This document shows positions 52,520 to 61,605 of a DNA stretch of 64,000 nt, one piece after another. Within the stretch, counting starts at the first letter, position 1. Each line of letters opens with the position of its first letter. The notes under the pieces were generated by a model. That model was not told the origin of the DNA. It saw nothing but the letters and a program-made list of their open reading frames with translations, and searched no databases. The translations under genes were made by a program, and so were the position numbers. The DNA comes from CAVYXZ01 sp965223835 (lineage in GTDB: Bacteria; Chloroflexota; Anaerolineae; Aggregatilineales; Phototrophicaceae), in assembly GCA_965223835.1 (NCBI GenBank), contig OZ245023.1:62001-126000 (forward strand), written 5' to 3'.

Positions 52520-55500
52520 ATGAATGATATGATCGGCAAAATGGTCGGAAACTACCGCCTGGATAAGACACTGGGGCATGGCGGCATGGGTTCCGTCTAT
52601 GAAGCGACCGACATCACGTTGCAGCGGCGAGTCGCCCTCAAAATGATGCATCCCCACCTGGCAGCCCGTGAGTCGTTCCAGAAGCGATTCTTGCAAGAGG
52701 CGCGGGCCATTGCCCGGCTGGAACATGGCAACATCGTCAACATCTATCAGGCCAGTTTCGAAGCCGGTCAGTTGTTTCTGGTGATGGAACTCGTCACGGG
52801 TGGGAGCCTCCGCGAATATCTGCACCATCTTGAGACCCAGGACAAGATTATTCAACTGCCCGAAGCGGTGGAACTCGTCCGGCAGATGGCCGACGGCCTA
52901 CATTATGCCCATGACCAACAAATGGTGCACCGTGATATAAAACCGGATAACGTGCTGTTGCGCCCGGCGACCACACCCGGTAAACACTCCACGTTCAACA
53001 TTTTGTTGGCCGATTTTGGTCTGGCCCAACTCGCTGAAAACATCGTGGAATCCAGCCCGGGTGTCGCCAAAGGAACGTTCCCATATATGTCGCCAGAACA
53101 ATGCCTGGGCCAACGGGTCGATCAGCGCACGGATATATATGCGCTGGGCGTCGTGCTGTATGAACTCGTCGTCGGGATGCGTCCCTTTGACCCCCGTACC
53201 TTGCCCGAAGCCATTCAGATGCACACGCGGTCGCCGCTGCCCAAAATGGAGAGCGTGAGTCGTGGCACGGTTCCGGTCAGAATCCAGCAAATTATCGAGC
53301 GGTGTCTGGCAAAAGAGCCGAACAATCGTTTTCAAACGGCTTATGAGGTTGACCGGGCACTGGCATCAGTCCTGAGCGGCCTGGCCCGGGGCAAAGTCGA
53401 AAATGTGGTGACCCAACCCGAACGCGAGGACAGCCTCGTGACCTATCTGATGAGTCAACCGCTGCCCGCCGAACCGCCCCAGCACACGCCCATCACCGCC
53501 AGCAATGCCGACCAGGACCGACTGGTCATTATCAACAAACAGGAACCCACGCGCACCATGCCGCTGGAGTCCGATGTGGTGCGCATCGGGCGTGATGCCG
53601 AGAATGATCTGGTGTTGCAAAGCCAGAAGATCGGTGTGTCGCGTTATCACGCCCGCATCGAACGCGGGGTCGATGGTCTGTATCGCATTACCGACCTCGA
53701 ATCGACCAACGGCACCTACATGAGCGATGAAAAGCTGGAACCAAACCGGCCCGCGATCTGGAAGCCGCTGGCAACCGTCAGGATTGGCGATTACTGGCTG
53801 CAAATTGAACCCGGCGTGACCAACGATGACACCGGCTTTCATCAGGGCACCATGCCCCAATTCCCACAATCGGTACAACCGATGGCCCCGATGGCGCCGA
53901 CACCCAGCGTACCGGTTGGCCCGGTGATGGTGACGATGACACCCAGCCAGCTGGCCGTTGAACCCGGCCAGGTTGCGGATGCGCAGCTTGAGCTGTTGAA
54001 TCAGGGTGATCGGGTCGATCATTTCCGGGTCGAAGTAGTGGGTCTGCCCGCCGAATGGGTTACGATGTCTGCCGCTGATGCCCAGACGATGCCCGGCCAG
54101 CGCCAGCGGATTGACCTGCGTATCGCACCACCGCGCACCAGTAATAGCCGTGCCGGGCGGCATCCGTTTACCGTTCGTGTCCATAGCACCGTCCGGCCCG
54201 ATCAACCCACCGAATTTCAAGGTGAGATGGTGATCGCGCCCTATTTTCAGTTTACATCCGACAATCAGCCGCGCGTGATTCATGGACGGGGGATCGTAAC
54301 CGTCAACATCGCCAACCAGGGCAACGCCGTTCAGACCTATCATCTGACTTTGCGCGACGTTGAAGACACGCTGAAAGTCCCTGATGTGATTGAACCGGTC
54401 ACAATCGAACCCGGTACCAGCGGCACGACTCAGATTCCGCTGGGACCCCGCCGCCGGGCGCTGATCGGTACGAACCAGACCTATGGCTATGAATTGGACG
54501 TTAACGGCCAGCCACAGGCGCAAACGTTGAACGGCAACGTCAATGCCAAACCGCGCATCCCCACCGCCCTGGCCGCGATGGCAGCGACGCTGGCGGCGGC
54601 GGCCTGTTTGCTGTTGGCGCTGGCGGCCAATGCGTTTCTGCAAAATCAAGCCAGTAGCCAGGCGACGGCGACTGCCCAGGCAATTGCCCAGGAGCGCACC
54701 GCCACGGCGGTCTCGGTGGCGGCGGCGCAGTCGCTCGCGGGCACAGCAACAGCGGAGTGGAACGCTGCCGATCAGGATGGTGATGGCCTGACGAATGCTC
54801 AGGAAGCCACACACCGCACGGACCCGGACAATCCCGACACCGATGGTGATGGCCTGACCGATGGTGACGAAGTGGACCGCTATGATACCAAGCCCCGCGA
54901 CGAAGACAGCGATGAAGATGGCCTGCCCGATGGTCAGGAAATCGCGCTGCGCACCGACCCCAATCTGCGCGATACTGACGGCGATGGCTTGAGTGACGGC
55001 GTTGAGGTAGAAGGCGGTCAGACGGACCCGAATTTGCCCGATACCGACCGCGATGGGGTGAACGATGGGCTGGACGCCTGTCACAATCAACCGGCTCAAG
55101 GTTATGGCTTTGATGCCCGCGGCTGCCCCGGCACACCCACTGATCAAGATGGCGACGGCGTTGAAGACAATCTCGACGCCTGCCCGAATCAAGGCGACAT
55201 GGGATTTGGTGTGAACAGCCAGGGCTGCCCCAATGCGACGCCTAATCCTGACCCGGATGGCGATGGGCTGATGGGCGCTGCTGACCAATGCCCCCATCAG
55301 GCGGGTCCGGCCAGTTCAAATGGCTGTCCCGATAGCGATGGCGATGGTATTCCCGATAATAACGACAGTTGTCCCCATCAGGGCAGCACCGGTCATGGCA
55401 TTGATGCCGCTGGTTGTCCGCTTCCCGGTGAAGGCGGCGGGGATCCTGACCCGGACGAACCGGACCAATCCCCGGAAGATTTCATTCGGGATTACTACGC

Positions 55501-55864
55501 GGCCATCGAGGACCGCGACTATGGCTTTACCTGGTCGCATCTGACCAATGTGTTTAAGGAACGCTGGAATTGTCCCGAAGGGCACAAGGTCAACAAGTAC
55601 ACGTGCAGCACCAATGATTACGATTTTGACGCCTACATTGGCTGGTGGAACACGGTTGACCAGGTGGATGTGACCAAGACCACCCGTGAATGTCTGGTCG
55701 ATGACATCGCGGTGGTGCTGACCAGTCTGGAATACAAGCTGTTCAATGGCAGCCAGATTGTTCAGGAAGATCGCTATGTGAAGGTCATCAACCTGGGCGG
55801 CGAGTGGCACTTCCAGGATGTCGGCGAAAACAAGCGCACCTGTGTGTTCGATCCCTGGGCATAA
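52520..55864 (+). CDS. Transmembrane Ser/Thr kinase with FHA domain, type-3 thrombospondin repeats and four-cysteine outer domain
   Basis: 1,114 residues. Kinase about 12-285: GHGGMGSV loop, K41, HRDIKPDN (HRD 137-139), DFG 164-166, and the APE-like SPEQ; catalytically complete. FHA about 333-430 (VRIGRDAEND, STNGTY) binds phosphothreonine. A beta-sandwich of about 130 residues precedes a single membrane helix near 681-706. Outside, about 750-970 hold aspartate-rich calcium-binding repeats of the thrombospondin type-3 kind (DTDGDGLTDGDE). The last 130 residues form an NTF2-like domain with four cysteines (opening PEDFIRDYYAAIEDRDYG). The same repeats and end domain occur in the TIR protein at 57539. 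Confidence 0.93.
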   Translation: MNDMIGKMVGNYRLDKTLGHGGMGSVYEATDITLQRRVALKMMHPHLAARESFQKRFLQEARAIARLEHGNIVNIYQASFEAGQLFLVMELVTGGSLREYLHHLETQDKIIQLPEAVELVRQMADGLHYAHDQQMVHRDIKPDNVLLRPATTPGKHSTFNILLADFGLAQLAENIVESSPGVAKGTFPYMSPEQCLGQRVDQRTDIYALGVVLYELVVGMRPFDPRTLPEAIQMHTRSPLPKMESVSRGTVPVRIQQIIERCLAKEPNNRFQTAYEVDRALASVLSGLARGKVENVVTQPEREDSLVTYLMSQPLPAEPPQHTPITASNADQDRLVIINKQEPTRTMPLESDVVRIGRDAENDLVLQSQKIGVSRYHARIERGVDGLYRITDLESTNGTYMSDEKLEPNRPAIWKPLATVRIGDYWLQIEPGVTNDDTGFHQGTMPQFPQSVQPMAPMAPTPSVPVGPVMVTMTPSQLAVEPGQVADAQLELLNQGDRVDHFRVEVVGLPAEWVTMSAADAQTMPGQRQRIDLRIAPPRTSNSRAGRHPFTVRVHSTVRPDQPTEFQGEMVIAPYFQFTSDNQPRVIHGRGIVTVNIANQGNAVQTYHLTLRDVEDTLKVPDVIEPVTIEPGTSGTTQIPLGPRRRALIGTNQTYGYELDVNGQPQAQTLNGNVNAKPRIPTALAAMAATLAAAACLLLALAANAFLQNQASSQATATAQAIAQERTATAVSVAAAQSLAGTATAEWNAADQDGDGLTNAQEATHRTDPDNPDTDGDGLTDGDEVDRYDTKPRDEDSDEDGLPDGQEIALRTDPNLRDTDGDGLSDGVEVEGGQTDPNLPDTDRDGVNDGLDACHNQPAQGYGFDARGCPGTPTDQDGDGVEDNLDACPNQGDMGFGVNSQGCPNATPNPDPDGDGLMGAADQCPHQAGPASSNGCPDSDGDGIPDNNDSCPHQGSTGHGIDAAGCPLPGEGGGDPDPDEPDQSPEDFIRDYYAAIEDRDYGFTWSHLTNVFKERWNCPEGHKVNKYTCSTNDYDFDAYIGWWNTVDQVDVTKTTRECLVDDIAVVLTSLEYKLFNGSQIVQEDRYVKVINLGGEWHFQDVGENKRTCVFDPWA

Positions 55865-55885
55865 ACTGGTTCAAAAGGAAACTAC

Positions 55886-56728
55886 ATGACAAAATTAATC
55901 ATCTGGCTCGTTTGCTGTTTAGTCTTCTTGCTCCCCATGACGCTGGTGCAGGCCGCCCAGGATGGGGTGCCGGATTGCGGGACAGGTACCGTCTGGGATA
56001 GCAGTATGCCAGCCGTCGCCCGTGGCTTTGTCCAGGTATCGCTGGCAAACCTGCGTCAGCAGCCGAACACCGCCGCGCTCGTGACCGGTCAACTGGCGCA
56101 GCAAACACCAGTCGTTGCATGGGGGCGCACGGCGGCCAGCGATTGGCTCCAGTTGCTGCCCAACAGTCCGCTGGCCCCTGCGACCTGGATTGCAGCGTCA
56201 AATGTGAATATCGTCTGTGGTTCCATTGCCACGCTCCCGGCCACTGATGGCGTCGTTCAACCGGCAGTGGTCAACCCCAACGTACAGGCCGTGAATCCCG
56301 CCACGCAGATCTCACTGGCACCGGAGCAGGCGATTGCTGCGTACTATGATGGCATCAACAATCGCCAGTACGCCAATACCTGGGCACAACTCACGACCAC
56401 CTTCAAAAATCGCTTCAATTGTCCGGCGATCTACAACGTGGCGGGCGAATATGCCTGCAATGTCCCGACGGTCAACGATTATGATTACACCGGCTATCTC
56501 AACTGGTGGAACAGCGTGCGGCTGGCCGAGGTGTCGGATATGCAGCGCGTTTGTGCCGATAGTGGTTTTGCCGTCGTCCGCGTGGACCTGGCCTATCATC
56601 TGTTTACCGGTCGTTTGATAACCCAGCCCGATCGCTATATCAAGCTCATGGCCGACCCCAACACGCAAACGTGGCGCTACCATGATGCGGGCTATCAGCC
56701 GCGTACCTGTACGGCAGCGCTGCCATAG
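55886..56728 (+). CDS. Secreted SH3-like protein with the same four-cysteine C-terminal domain
   Basis: 280 residues; AAAGGAA precedes the ATG, 21 bases after the kinase stop. A signal peptide (CCLVFLLPMTLVQA) leads into a bacterial SH3-like module (about 45-115: VSLANLRQQPNTAALVTGQL, then WLQLLP). From about 148 to the end is the NTF2-like domain: YYDGINNRQYANTWAQLT matches YYAAIEDRDYGFTWSHLT in the kinase, and the four cysteines (FNC, YAC, RVC, RTC) align. No membrane anchor. It may be a soluble ligand, subunit or competitor for the two receptors. Confidence 0.85.
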   Translation: MTKLIIWLVCCLVFLLPMTLVQAAQDGVPDCGTGTVWDSSMPAVARGFVQVSLANLRQQPNTAALVTGQLAQQTPVVAWGRTAASDWLQLLPNSPLAPATWIAASNVNIVCGSIATLPATDGVVQPAVVNPNVQAVNPATQISLAPEQAIAAYYDGINNRQYANTWAQLTTTFKNRFNCPAIYNVAGEYACNVPTVNDYDYTGYLNWWNSVRLAEVSDMQRVCADSGFAVVRVDLAYHLFTGRLITQPDRYIKLMADPNTQTWRYHDAGYQPRTCTAALP

Positions 56729-56819
56729 CCGCGCATCAGGATTTTACGCGAATTTAACGTGCAATCCACTGGCTTTTCGTTTATCGTATGGCGGTTGATA
56801 AGGAGCGAAAGGTACAGAG

Positions 56820-57356
56820 ATGAGTGATCTGATTGTTTACACTTACGAGACCGAAGATAAGGCCGGTGAGGCACTGGCGCATGTGGCGAGCCTCAAACAG
56901 GAACACGTACAAAAACCGCTGATTGGGGTTGAAGATGCTGCCGTCGTCTTCAAAAACGCGGAAGGGAACGTCAAGATTCGGCAAACGCTGGAAAGCGCCG
57001 TCAAAGGTGGCAACATCGCCAGCGGCGGCTTCTGGGGCATCCTCATCGGCTTTCTGTTCGGTGGCCCGTTGTTTGGTGCCCTGTTAGGGATGGGCCTCAG
57101 CGCCCTGTTTGGCCGCAACATCGACATCGGCATCGACAATGCATTTATCAAGAAGATTGGCGATGAACTCAAGCCCGGCAATTCGGCGTTGTTCTTGCTG
57201 GCCGACGGGCCGGTTGATGTCATCTCGGATGCGCTCAATCAGTTTGGTGGTTCACTGTACTACACCTCGCTATCGGATGAAACGGCGGAAGCCTTCAACA
57301 AAGCGATGGAAGACGAATCGCTCAAGAGCGCGGCAGACACACAATATACAGAGTAA
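56820..57356 (+). CDS. DUF1269 membrane-associated protein
   Basis: 178 residues. The order is typical of DUF1269: a beta-alpha start (DLIVYTYETEDKAGEAL), a glycine-rich hydrophobic hairpin (IASGGFWGILIGFLFGG, about 62-98), then ALFLLADGPVDVISDAL. Often found with stress or membrane genes; role unknown. AAGG precedes the ATG. It lies inside the receptor cluster and has its own terminator at 57375. Confidence 0.85.
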   Translation: MSDLIVYTYETEDKAGEALAHVASLKQEHVQKPLIGVEDAAVVFKNAEGNVKIRQTLESAVKGGNIASGGFWGILIGFLFGGPLFGALLGMGLSALFGRNIDIGIDNAFIKKIGDELKPGNSALFLLADGPVDVISDALNQFGGSLYYTSLSDETAEAFNKAMEDESLKSAADTQYTE

Positions 57357-57374
57357 TCTTCGGTATGGTATGTC

Positions 57375-57406
57375 AGGGGCATGATGGTTGATTGTGCCCC
57401 TATTTT
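57375..57406 (+). terminator. Terminator after the DUF1269 gene
   Basis: AGGGGCA and TGCCCCT form a 7-bp stem with a 13-base loop followed by ATTTTG, 18 bases after the stop. It separates the kinase/SH3/DUF1269 genes from the TIR gene. Confidence 0.75.
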
Positions 57407-57538
57407 GCCAGTTTTTAATTTGAGTGGTCAGTATTGCTCAGGCCGTGTAGAATTATCGTAAAATAATTTTTTAGGTCCGTTGATGATCGCATTCAGTTGC
57501 TGTGAAAAGACCAACGAACCCCTAACACTGAGTATCTA

Positions 57539-59206
57539 ATGCCAGATATTTTTTTAAGTTACAGCCGCGACGATTTGCACCTGATGGCTCAAGTCCGGGA
57601 TGACCTACAGGCTCAGGGCTGGGCGGTGTGGACGGACGAAGGTATCCATCCGGGTACGGAGTCCTGGAAGCGGTCGATTGAGGATGCGATTAAGTCGGCG
57701 CAGTGCCTGGTGTGTCTGTTGTCGCCCAGTGCCGCCCAATCGCGCTGGGTGCGGGCTGAACTTGATTTCGCTGAGACGCAAAAAAAGCAAATCTTTCTCG
57801 TTCTGGCAAGTGGTGATGAGGCTGATGTCATCCCCTTTGGCTATGCCACCCACCAGTGGGTCGATATTCGTGACAGTTATGAACCGCTGAAAAGCAATCT
57901 GATTCCGACAGTCAAGGCGTTTCTTGGTTCCGGTAGTGCAAGTATCGAAACAACCTCCTTATCGCCGCATAGCGTGCCATTGAAGCCAACCCGCCGGTCT
58001 ACATCATGGTTGTGGGTAACCAGCATCGGTGTGATTGTCGCACTTTTCATAGTGGGAATCTTCCTGATCAATGGGCGTAATCGGGCCAATGAACAAGCGA
58101 CGGCGACTGCCGTTGCTTATGCTGCTGCCGACTCGGATGGTGACGGCCTGACGAATGCGCAGGAAGCGACCCATCGCACCGACCCCAACAATCCCGATAC
58201 TGATGGAGATGGCCTGCTTGATGGTGATGAGATAGATCGCTATGATACCAAACCACGCGATGAAGACACCGATAAGGATCGCTTGCTTGATGGAGAAGAA
58301 ATCAGGCTAGGTACTGACCCGAATGAACGCGACTCGGATGGCGACAGGCTAACTGATGGGGTTGAGATGGATACCGGTACCAATCCTAATTTACCGGATT
58401 CAGATCGGGATGGTGTGACCGATGAGGTGGACGTTTGCCATAATGAACCCGATGTCGGCTATGGTATTGATGCTCGCGGTTGTCCCACCAACCCCAACGA
58501 TCAGGACGGTGACGAGGTTGAAGATGCTCTGGATGCCTGCCCGATTCAGGGTGATGTCGGGTTCGGAGTCGACGAGCAGGGTTGTCCGAACGCCACGCCC
58601 AACCCGGACCCAGATGGTGATGGATTAACCGACGCGTTCGATCAATGTCCAAATGCGTTTGGTTCGGCTTCCACCTTTGGCTGTCCCGACACCGACAACG
58701 ATGGCGTATCGGACAACAACGATAGCTGCCCGCTTGAAGGTAGCACCGGACAGGGGATCAATGAGTTTGGTTGTCCATTATCAGGTGATGATGGTGCCAC
58801 GCCTGACCAGTCCCCGGAAGATTTTATTCGGGACTATTATGCCGCGATTAAAGCGCGTGATTACGGCTTTACCTGGTCGCATCTGACCAATGTATTCAAA
58901 GACCGCTGGAATTGTCCGGCGGGATTCCAGAACGACGATTACACCTGCAATACGCTCGTTTATGATTATGATGGCTACATCGGTTGGTGGAACGCGGTTG
59001 ACGAGGTTATTGTGACCGAAACGATACGTGAATGTCTGGAAGATAACATCGCAGTGGTGATTACAAGCCTGGAATATAAGCTATCCAATGGAAGCGAGTA
59101 TGTCCAGGAAGATAGCTATGTGAAGTTGATCAACCTGGGCGGTGAATGGCACTTCCACGATGTTGGTCAAAATAAACGCACCTGCGTGTTCGACCCCTGG
59201 GCGTAG
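57539..59206 (+). CDS. Transmembrane TIR protein with thrombospondin type-3 repeats and four-cysteine outer domain
   Basis: 555 residues. TIR about 1-130: FLSYSRDD start, VWTDEGIHPGTESWK loop, and E74 in RWVRAEL at the place of the catalytic glutamate of NAD-cleaving TIRs. A single membrane helix lies near 155-180 (TSIGVIVALFIVGIFLI). Outside are type-3 repeats (about 198-415) and the NTF2-like domain (about 420-555) with cysteines in WNC, YTC, REC and RTC. From the first repeat to the last residue (CVFDPWA in both) it aligns with the kinase at 52520; the inside parts are unrelated. No strong ribosome site before the ATG. Confidence 0.92.
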   Translation: MPDIFLSYSRDDLHLMAQVRDDLQAQGWAVWTDEGIHPGTESWKRSIEDAIKSAQCLVCLLSPSAAQSRWVRAELDFAETQKKQIFLVLASGDEADVIPFGYATHQWVDIRDSYEPLKSNLIPTVKAFLGSGSASIETTSLSPHSVPLKPTRRSTSWLWVTSIGVIVALFIVGIFLINGRNRANEQATATAVAYAAADSDGDGLTNAQEATHRTDPNNPDTDGDGLLDGDEIDRYDTKPRDEDTDKDRLLDGEEIRLGTDPNERDSDGDRLTDGVEMDTGTNPNLPDSDRDGVTDEVDVCHNEPDVGYGIDARGCPTNPNDQDGDEVEDALDACPIQGDVGFGVDEQGCPNATPNPDPDGDGLTDAFDQCPNAFGSASTFGCPDTDNDGVSDNNDSCPLEGSTGQGINEFGCPLSGDDGATPDQSPEDFIRDYYAAIKARDYGFTWSHLTNVFKDRWNCPAGFQNDDYTCNTLVYDYDGYIGWWNAVDEVIVTETIRECLEDNIAVVITSLEYKLSNGSEYVQEDSYVKLINLGGEWHFHDVGQNKRTCVFDPWA

Positions 59207-59221
59207 GCAGCCTTTATCAAT

Positions 59222-60400
59222 TTATGTCGTAGGCTTGACATCTTCCTCGTGCTGCTCATCCCGTCGAGTGCCACGAATGCGACTGAGGGCGCTTTCCTCT
59301 GGCGGCGGAATGTCAGCTGGCAGCCATTCACGAACGCGGTCCGAACTCCAATAGCCATAAGGCGCGGCAGTAATCCACGCTAGCCGCAGTAGCACCTCGT
59401 CATAATTTACGCGCCAACCCGCAAAGTGATCCCAGCATTCAGCCCGGTCGGGATGGAGGGGGATGCCGAATGCCGCCAACTTATCCAGCACTGCTTCGAA
59501 CTCTTCCTGGGTGACGCTAATCGGGTCGCCGGGTTGCGGCTCTGGATCATATTCGATTTCGAAGTAATCGGCGATGGATCGTAACGCCAGGAAACCGGCC
59601 CGAATCGCCAGCCCGGATTGACGGGCGCGGTCGACATCAACCGACGAGGCGATTATGGCGGCAGCATCCAGGACGGCCCCAGCGGCAATGACCCAGTGAC
59701 GATCGGGTTTGGGTGAACGAAAAAAGTTCATCGGCGCTAGTGTCGTGTGATTCTCCTCAATGAGCACAAACCAGTCCTGCCAATCCTGCCAGAACACGCG
59801 CATATCCTCAGGTTTGTTCAACATCTGAATATAATCCATCCGGCGAATCAACTCCGCCGGTTCTGGGGGCGATCCCGCATAGGCTTCCATCTTGGTGACC
59901 ATGCTCTCGCGTTGCGAAAAAGCGCTGTACATCGTGGGTAAATAGCCTATCAACAGCGCCACCAGCATCATACCCAATGCCGCCTGCGAAAACGCCAGCA
60001 AGATCATCGGCAAGGTATCCTGGAAGGCAAAGCCCAGCGTCATCAATGACGATCCGCTGAGGATCAAGGCTTCGCGCAGGCCCAAATCGGGGTTGAGCGC
60101 CCAGTACATCGCCGCATAGCCCACCGTAATCAGCGTCAGCCAGACGAGCGGCAGCAAAAACATGGCAACCGGCGAGAGCATCGCCAGAATTTGATCGCGC
60201 CGGGCAAATGGCGTATTGGCGTTGAAGCGTTTGGCGAACAGCATGTACACGACTCGAAACGTCGTGTTGGTCAGGAACGAGCGGTCAGCCCGCGGCAGCA
60301 CGAAGGAACGCAACGCTTGACTGATGGTCCACAGGACCAGTGCCACGCCGCCGATAAAAACGCCGATACGGAGGATCGCTATGACAATATCGCTCAACAA
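59222..60400 (-). CDS. Ion-channel-like membrane protein with soluble C-terminal domain
   Basis: 392 residues from a TTG with GGAG nine bases upstream. Four hydrophobic segments lie in the first 175. Between the last two, SGSSLMTLGFAF resembles a two-helix potassium-channel pore (T-x-G-F where TVGYG is usual), so ion choice may differ or conduction be lost. The rest (about 190-392) is a soluble helical domain of unknown type. It runs towards the TIR gene, the two ending 15 bases apart. Confidence 0.65.
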   Translation of the reverse strand: MLSDIVIAILRIGVFIGGVALVLWTISQALRSFVLPRADRSFLTNTTFRVVYMLFAKRFNANTPFARRDQILAMLSPVAMFLLPLVWLTLITVGYAAMYWALNPDLGLREALILSGSSLMTLGFAFQDTLPMILLAFSQAALGMMLVALLIGYLPTMYSAFSQRESMVTKMEAYAGSPPEPAELIRRMDYIQMLNKPEDMRVFWQDWQDWFVLIEENHTTLAPMNFFRSPKPDRHWVIAAGAVLDAAAIIASSVDVDRARQSGLAIRAGFLALRSIADYFEIEYDPEPQPGDPISVTQEEFEAVLDKLAAFGIPLHPDRAECWDHFAGWRVNYDEVLLRLAWITAAPYGYWSSDRVREWLPADIPPPEESALSRIRGTRRDEQHEEDVKPTT

Positions 60401-60418
60401 AAATTGCTCCCGTCTCGT

Positions 60419-61468
60419 TTACGGCAGGGGTGCCAGCTGCGCTTCCAGGTCGAAGCGCCGGATGCAGTCACGAATTTCGTCCCAGGTCGACTCCGGCAGT
60501 TCGATGCCATTGGCCCGCCGGTGTTCCCGATTATGCCGTTCAAATTCGCCGGGATAGCGTACGTCAGCCTGAGCTTCACCAGCTTTGACAAACCCAATCG
60601 CCTGATCGACCTGCTTGCGGAATTGATCGACCGGGCCAAACCGGGCAATATCGATCACCAGCAGCGCTGTACCCCAGCGATTACCGCCCGGCCACTCAAC
60701 ATCGGAGCGCATGGAAGCCAGCAAGCCAAACAGGCCCACCATGAACGCCATCGCATAGCCCTTGTGCCCCACGCCGGGCAACCCCATAGGCCGCAATGCC
60801 CCGCCGGTATAATAATCGTCGGGATTGATGCTGGGATTGCCGTCACCATCGACAATCCACTCCCCCGGTAACGACTTACCTGATGCCCGCGCCACCGCGA
60901 CCTTGCCCGCCGCCGACATTGATGTGGCGTAATCGAGAATGATCGGCCCCTGTTCAGCGCCCGGAAAACCCAGCGCAATCGGATTCGCGCCCAGCTTGCG
61001 CTCACTGCCGCCGAATGGAACTTGATTGGCCTTATAACCACCAATCACGCCATCCCACAGAGCACAGGCCATCCCGGCGCGGGTTGCCATCTCCGGGTAG
61101 GTGCCCAGCCGTCCGGTGTGGCCTTCATGATACATGGTGACAAACCCGACACCCGTGCTTCGGGCTTTGGCAATCGCCAGTTCCGTGCCATATTTTGCGA
61201 TCACCTGCCCGAAGGTCCATTTGCCATCAATCTGGACGACCGCTGGCGTTTCATCCACAATCACGGGTTCATTGGCGGGCATGAGCAGCCCGTCATCAAT
61301 GGCCTGAATATACTGCGGCAACCGCTGGACGCCATGTGAATCATGCCCGGCGAGGTTGGAATCCACCAGGTGCTCAGCGACGGTGCGGGCAAAGTCTTCA
61401 GGTGCGCCCGCCGCCTGTAACACATGATCGACAATCGAATCCAATAATGGTGCTTGAATCACTGGCAT
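60419..61468 (-). CDS. Ldh2-family NAD(P)-dependent malate/lactate dehydrogenase
   Basis: 349 residues from ATG 61468 (AGGAGAGG upstream). The family pattern is clear: SNLAGHDSHGVQRLPQYIQ near 36-54 with the two histidines, then GMACALWDG, GANPIALGFPG and ILDYATSMSAAGKV, and PMGLPGVGHKGYAMAF with the substrate-side motif. These enzymes reduce or oxidise 2-hydroxy acids, ureidoglycolate or related compounds. The specific substrate is unknown. The channel-like gene follows 18 bases downstream. Confidence 0.9.
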   Translation of the reverse strand: MPVIQAPLLDSIVDHVLQAAGAPEDFARTVAEHLVDSNLAGHDSHGVQRLPQYIQAIDDGLLMPANEPVIVDETPAVVQIDGKWTFGQVIAKYGTELAIAKARSTGVGFVTMYHEGHTGRLGTYPEMATRAGMACALWDGVIGGYKANQVPFGGSERKLGANPIALGFPGAEQGPIILDYATSMSAAGKVAVARASGKSLPGEWIVDGDGNPSINPDDYYTGGALRPMGLPGVGHKGYAMAFMVGLFGLLASMRSDVEWPGGNRWGTALLVIDIARFGPVDQFRKQVDQAIGFVKAGEAQADVRYPGEFERHNREHRRANGIELPESTWDEIRDCIRRFDLEAQLAPLP

Positions 61469-61605
61469 GGTGAGTCCTCTCCTGAAAGAAGTGCTGAGTT
61501 CCAAGTTCTCAGTACAGAGTCAAAAACGATTTTCATCCCTCGTGGTGTGAATACGCCTTAAAGCACGATGGAAGTATAGTGTTCGGACCGCAGTTCGCAA
61601 ACTGC

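Noticed and set aside
53366..55297. Long open frame on the minus strand across the kinase gene (643 codons)
   Set aside because: It is an effect of the codon bias of the aspartate/glycine repeats on the opposite strand; no ribosome site and no protein-like domain pattern, while the plus-strand gene is certain.
54770..55430. Tandem repeat block with GATGGTGATGGC-like units
   Set aside because: This is coding for thrombospondin type-3 repeats, not a separate DNA element.
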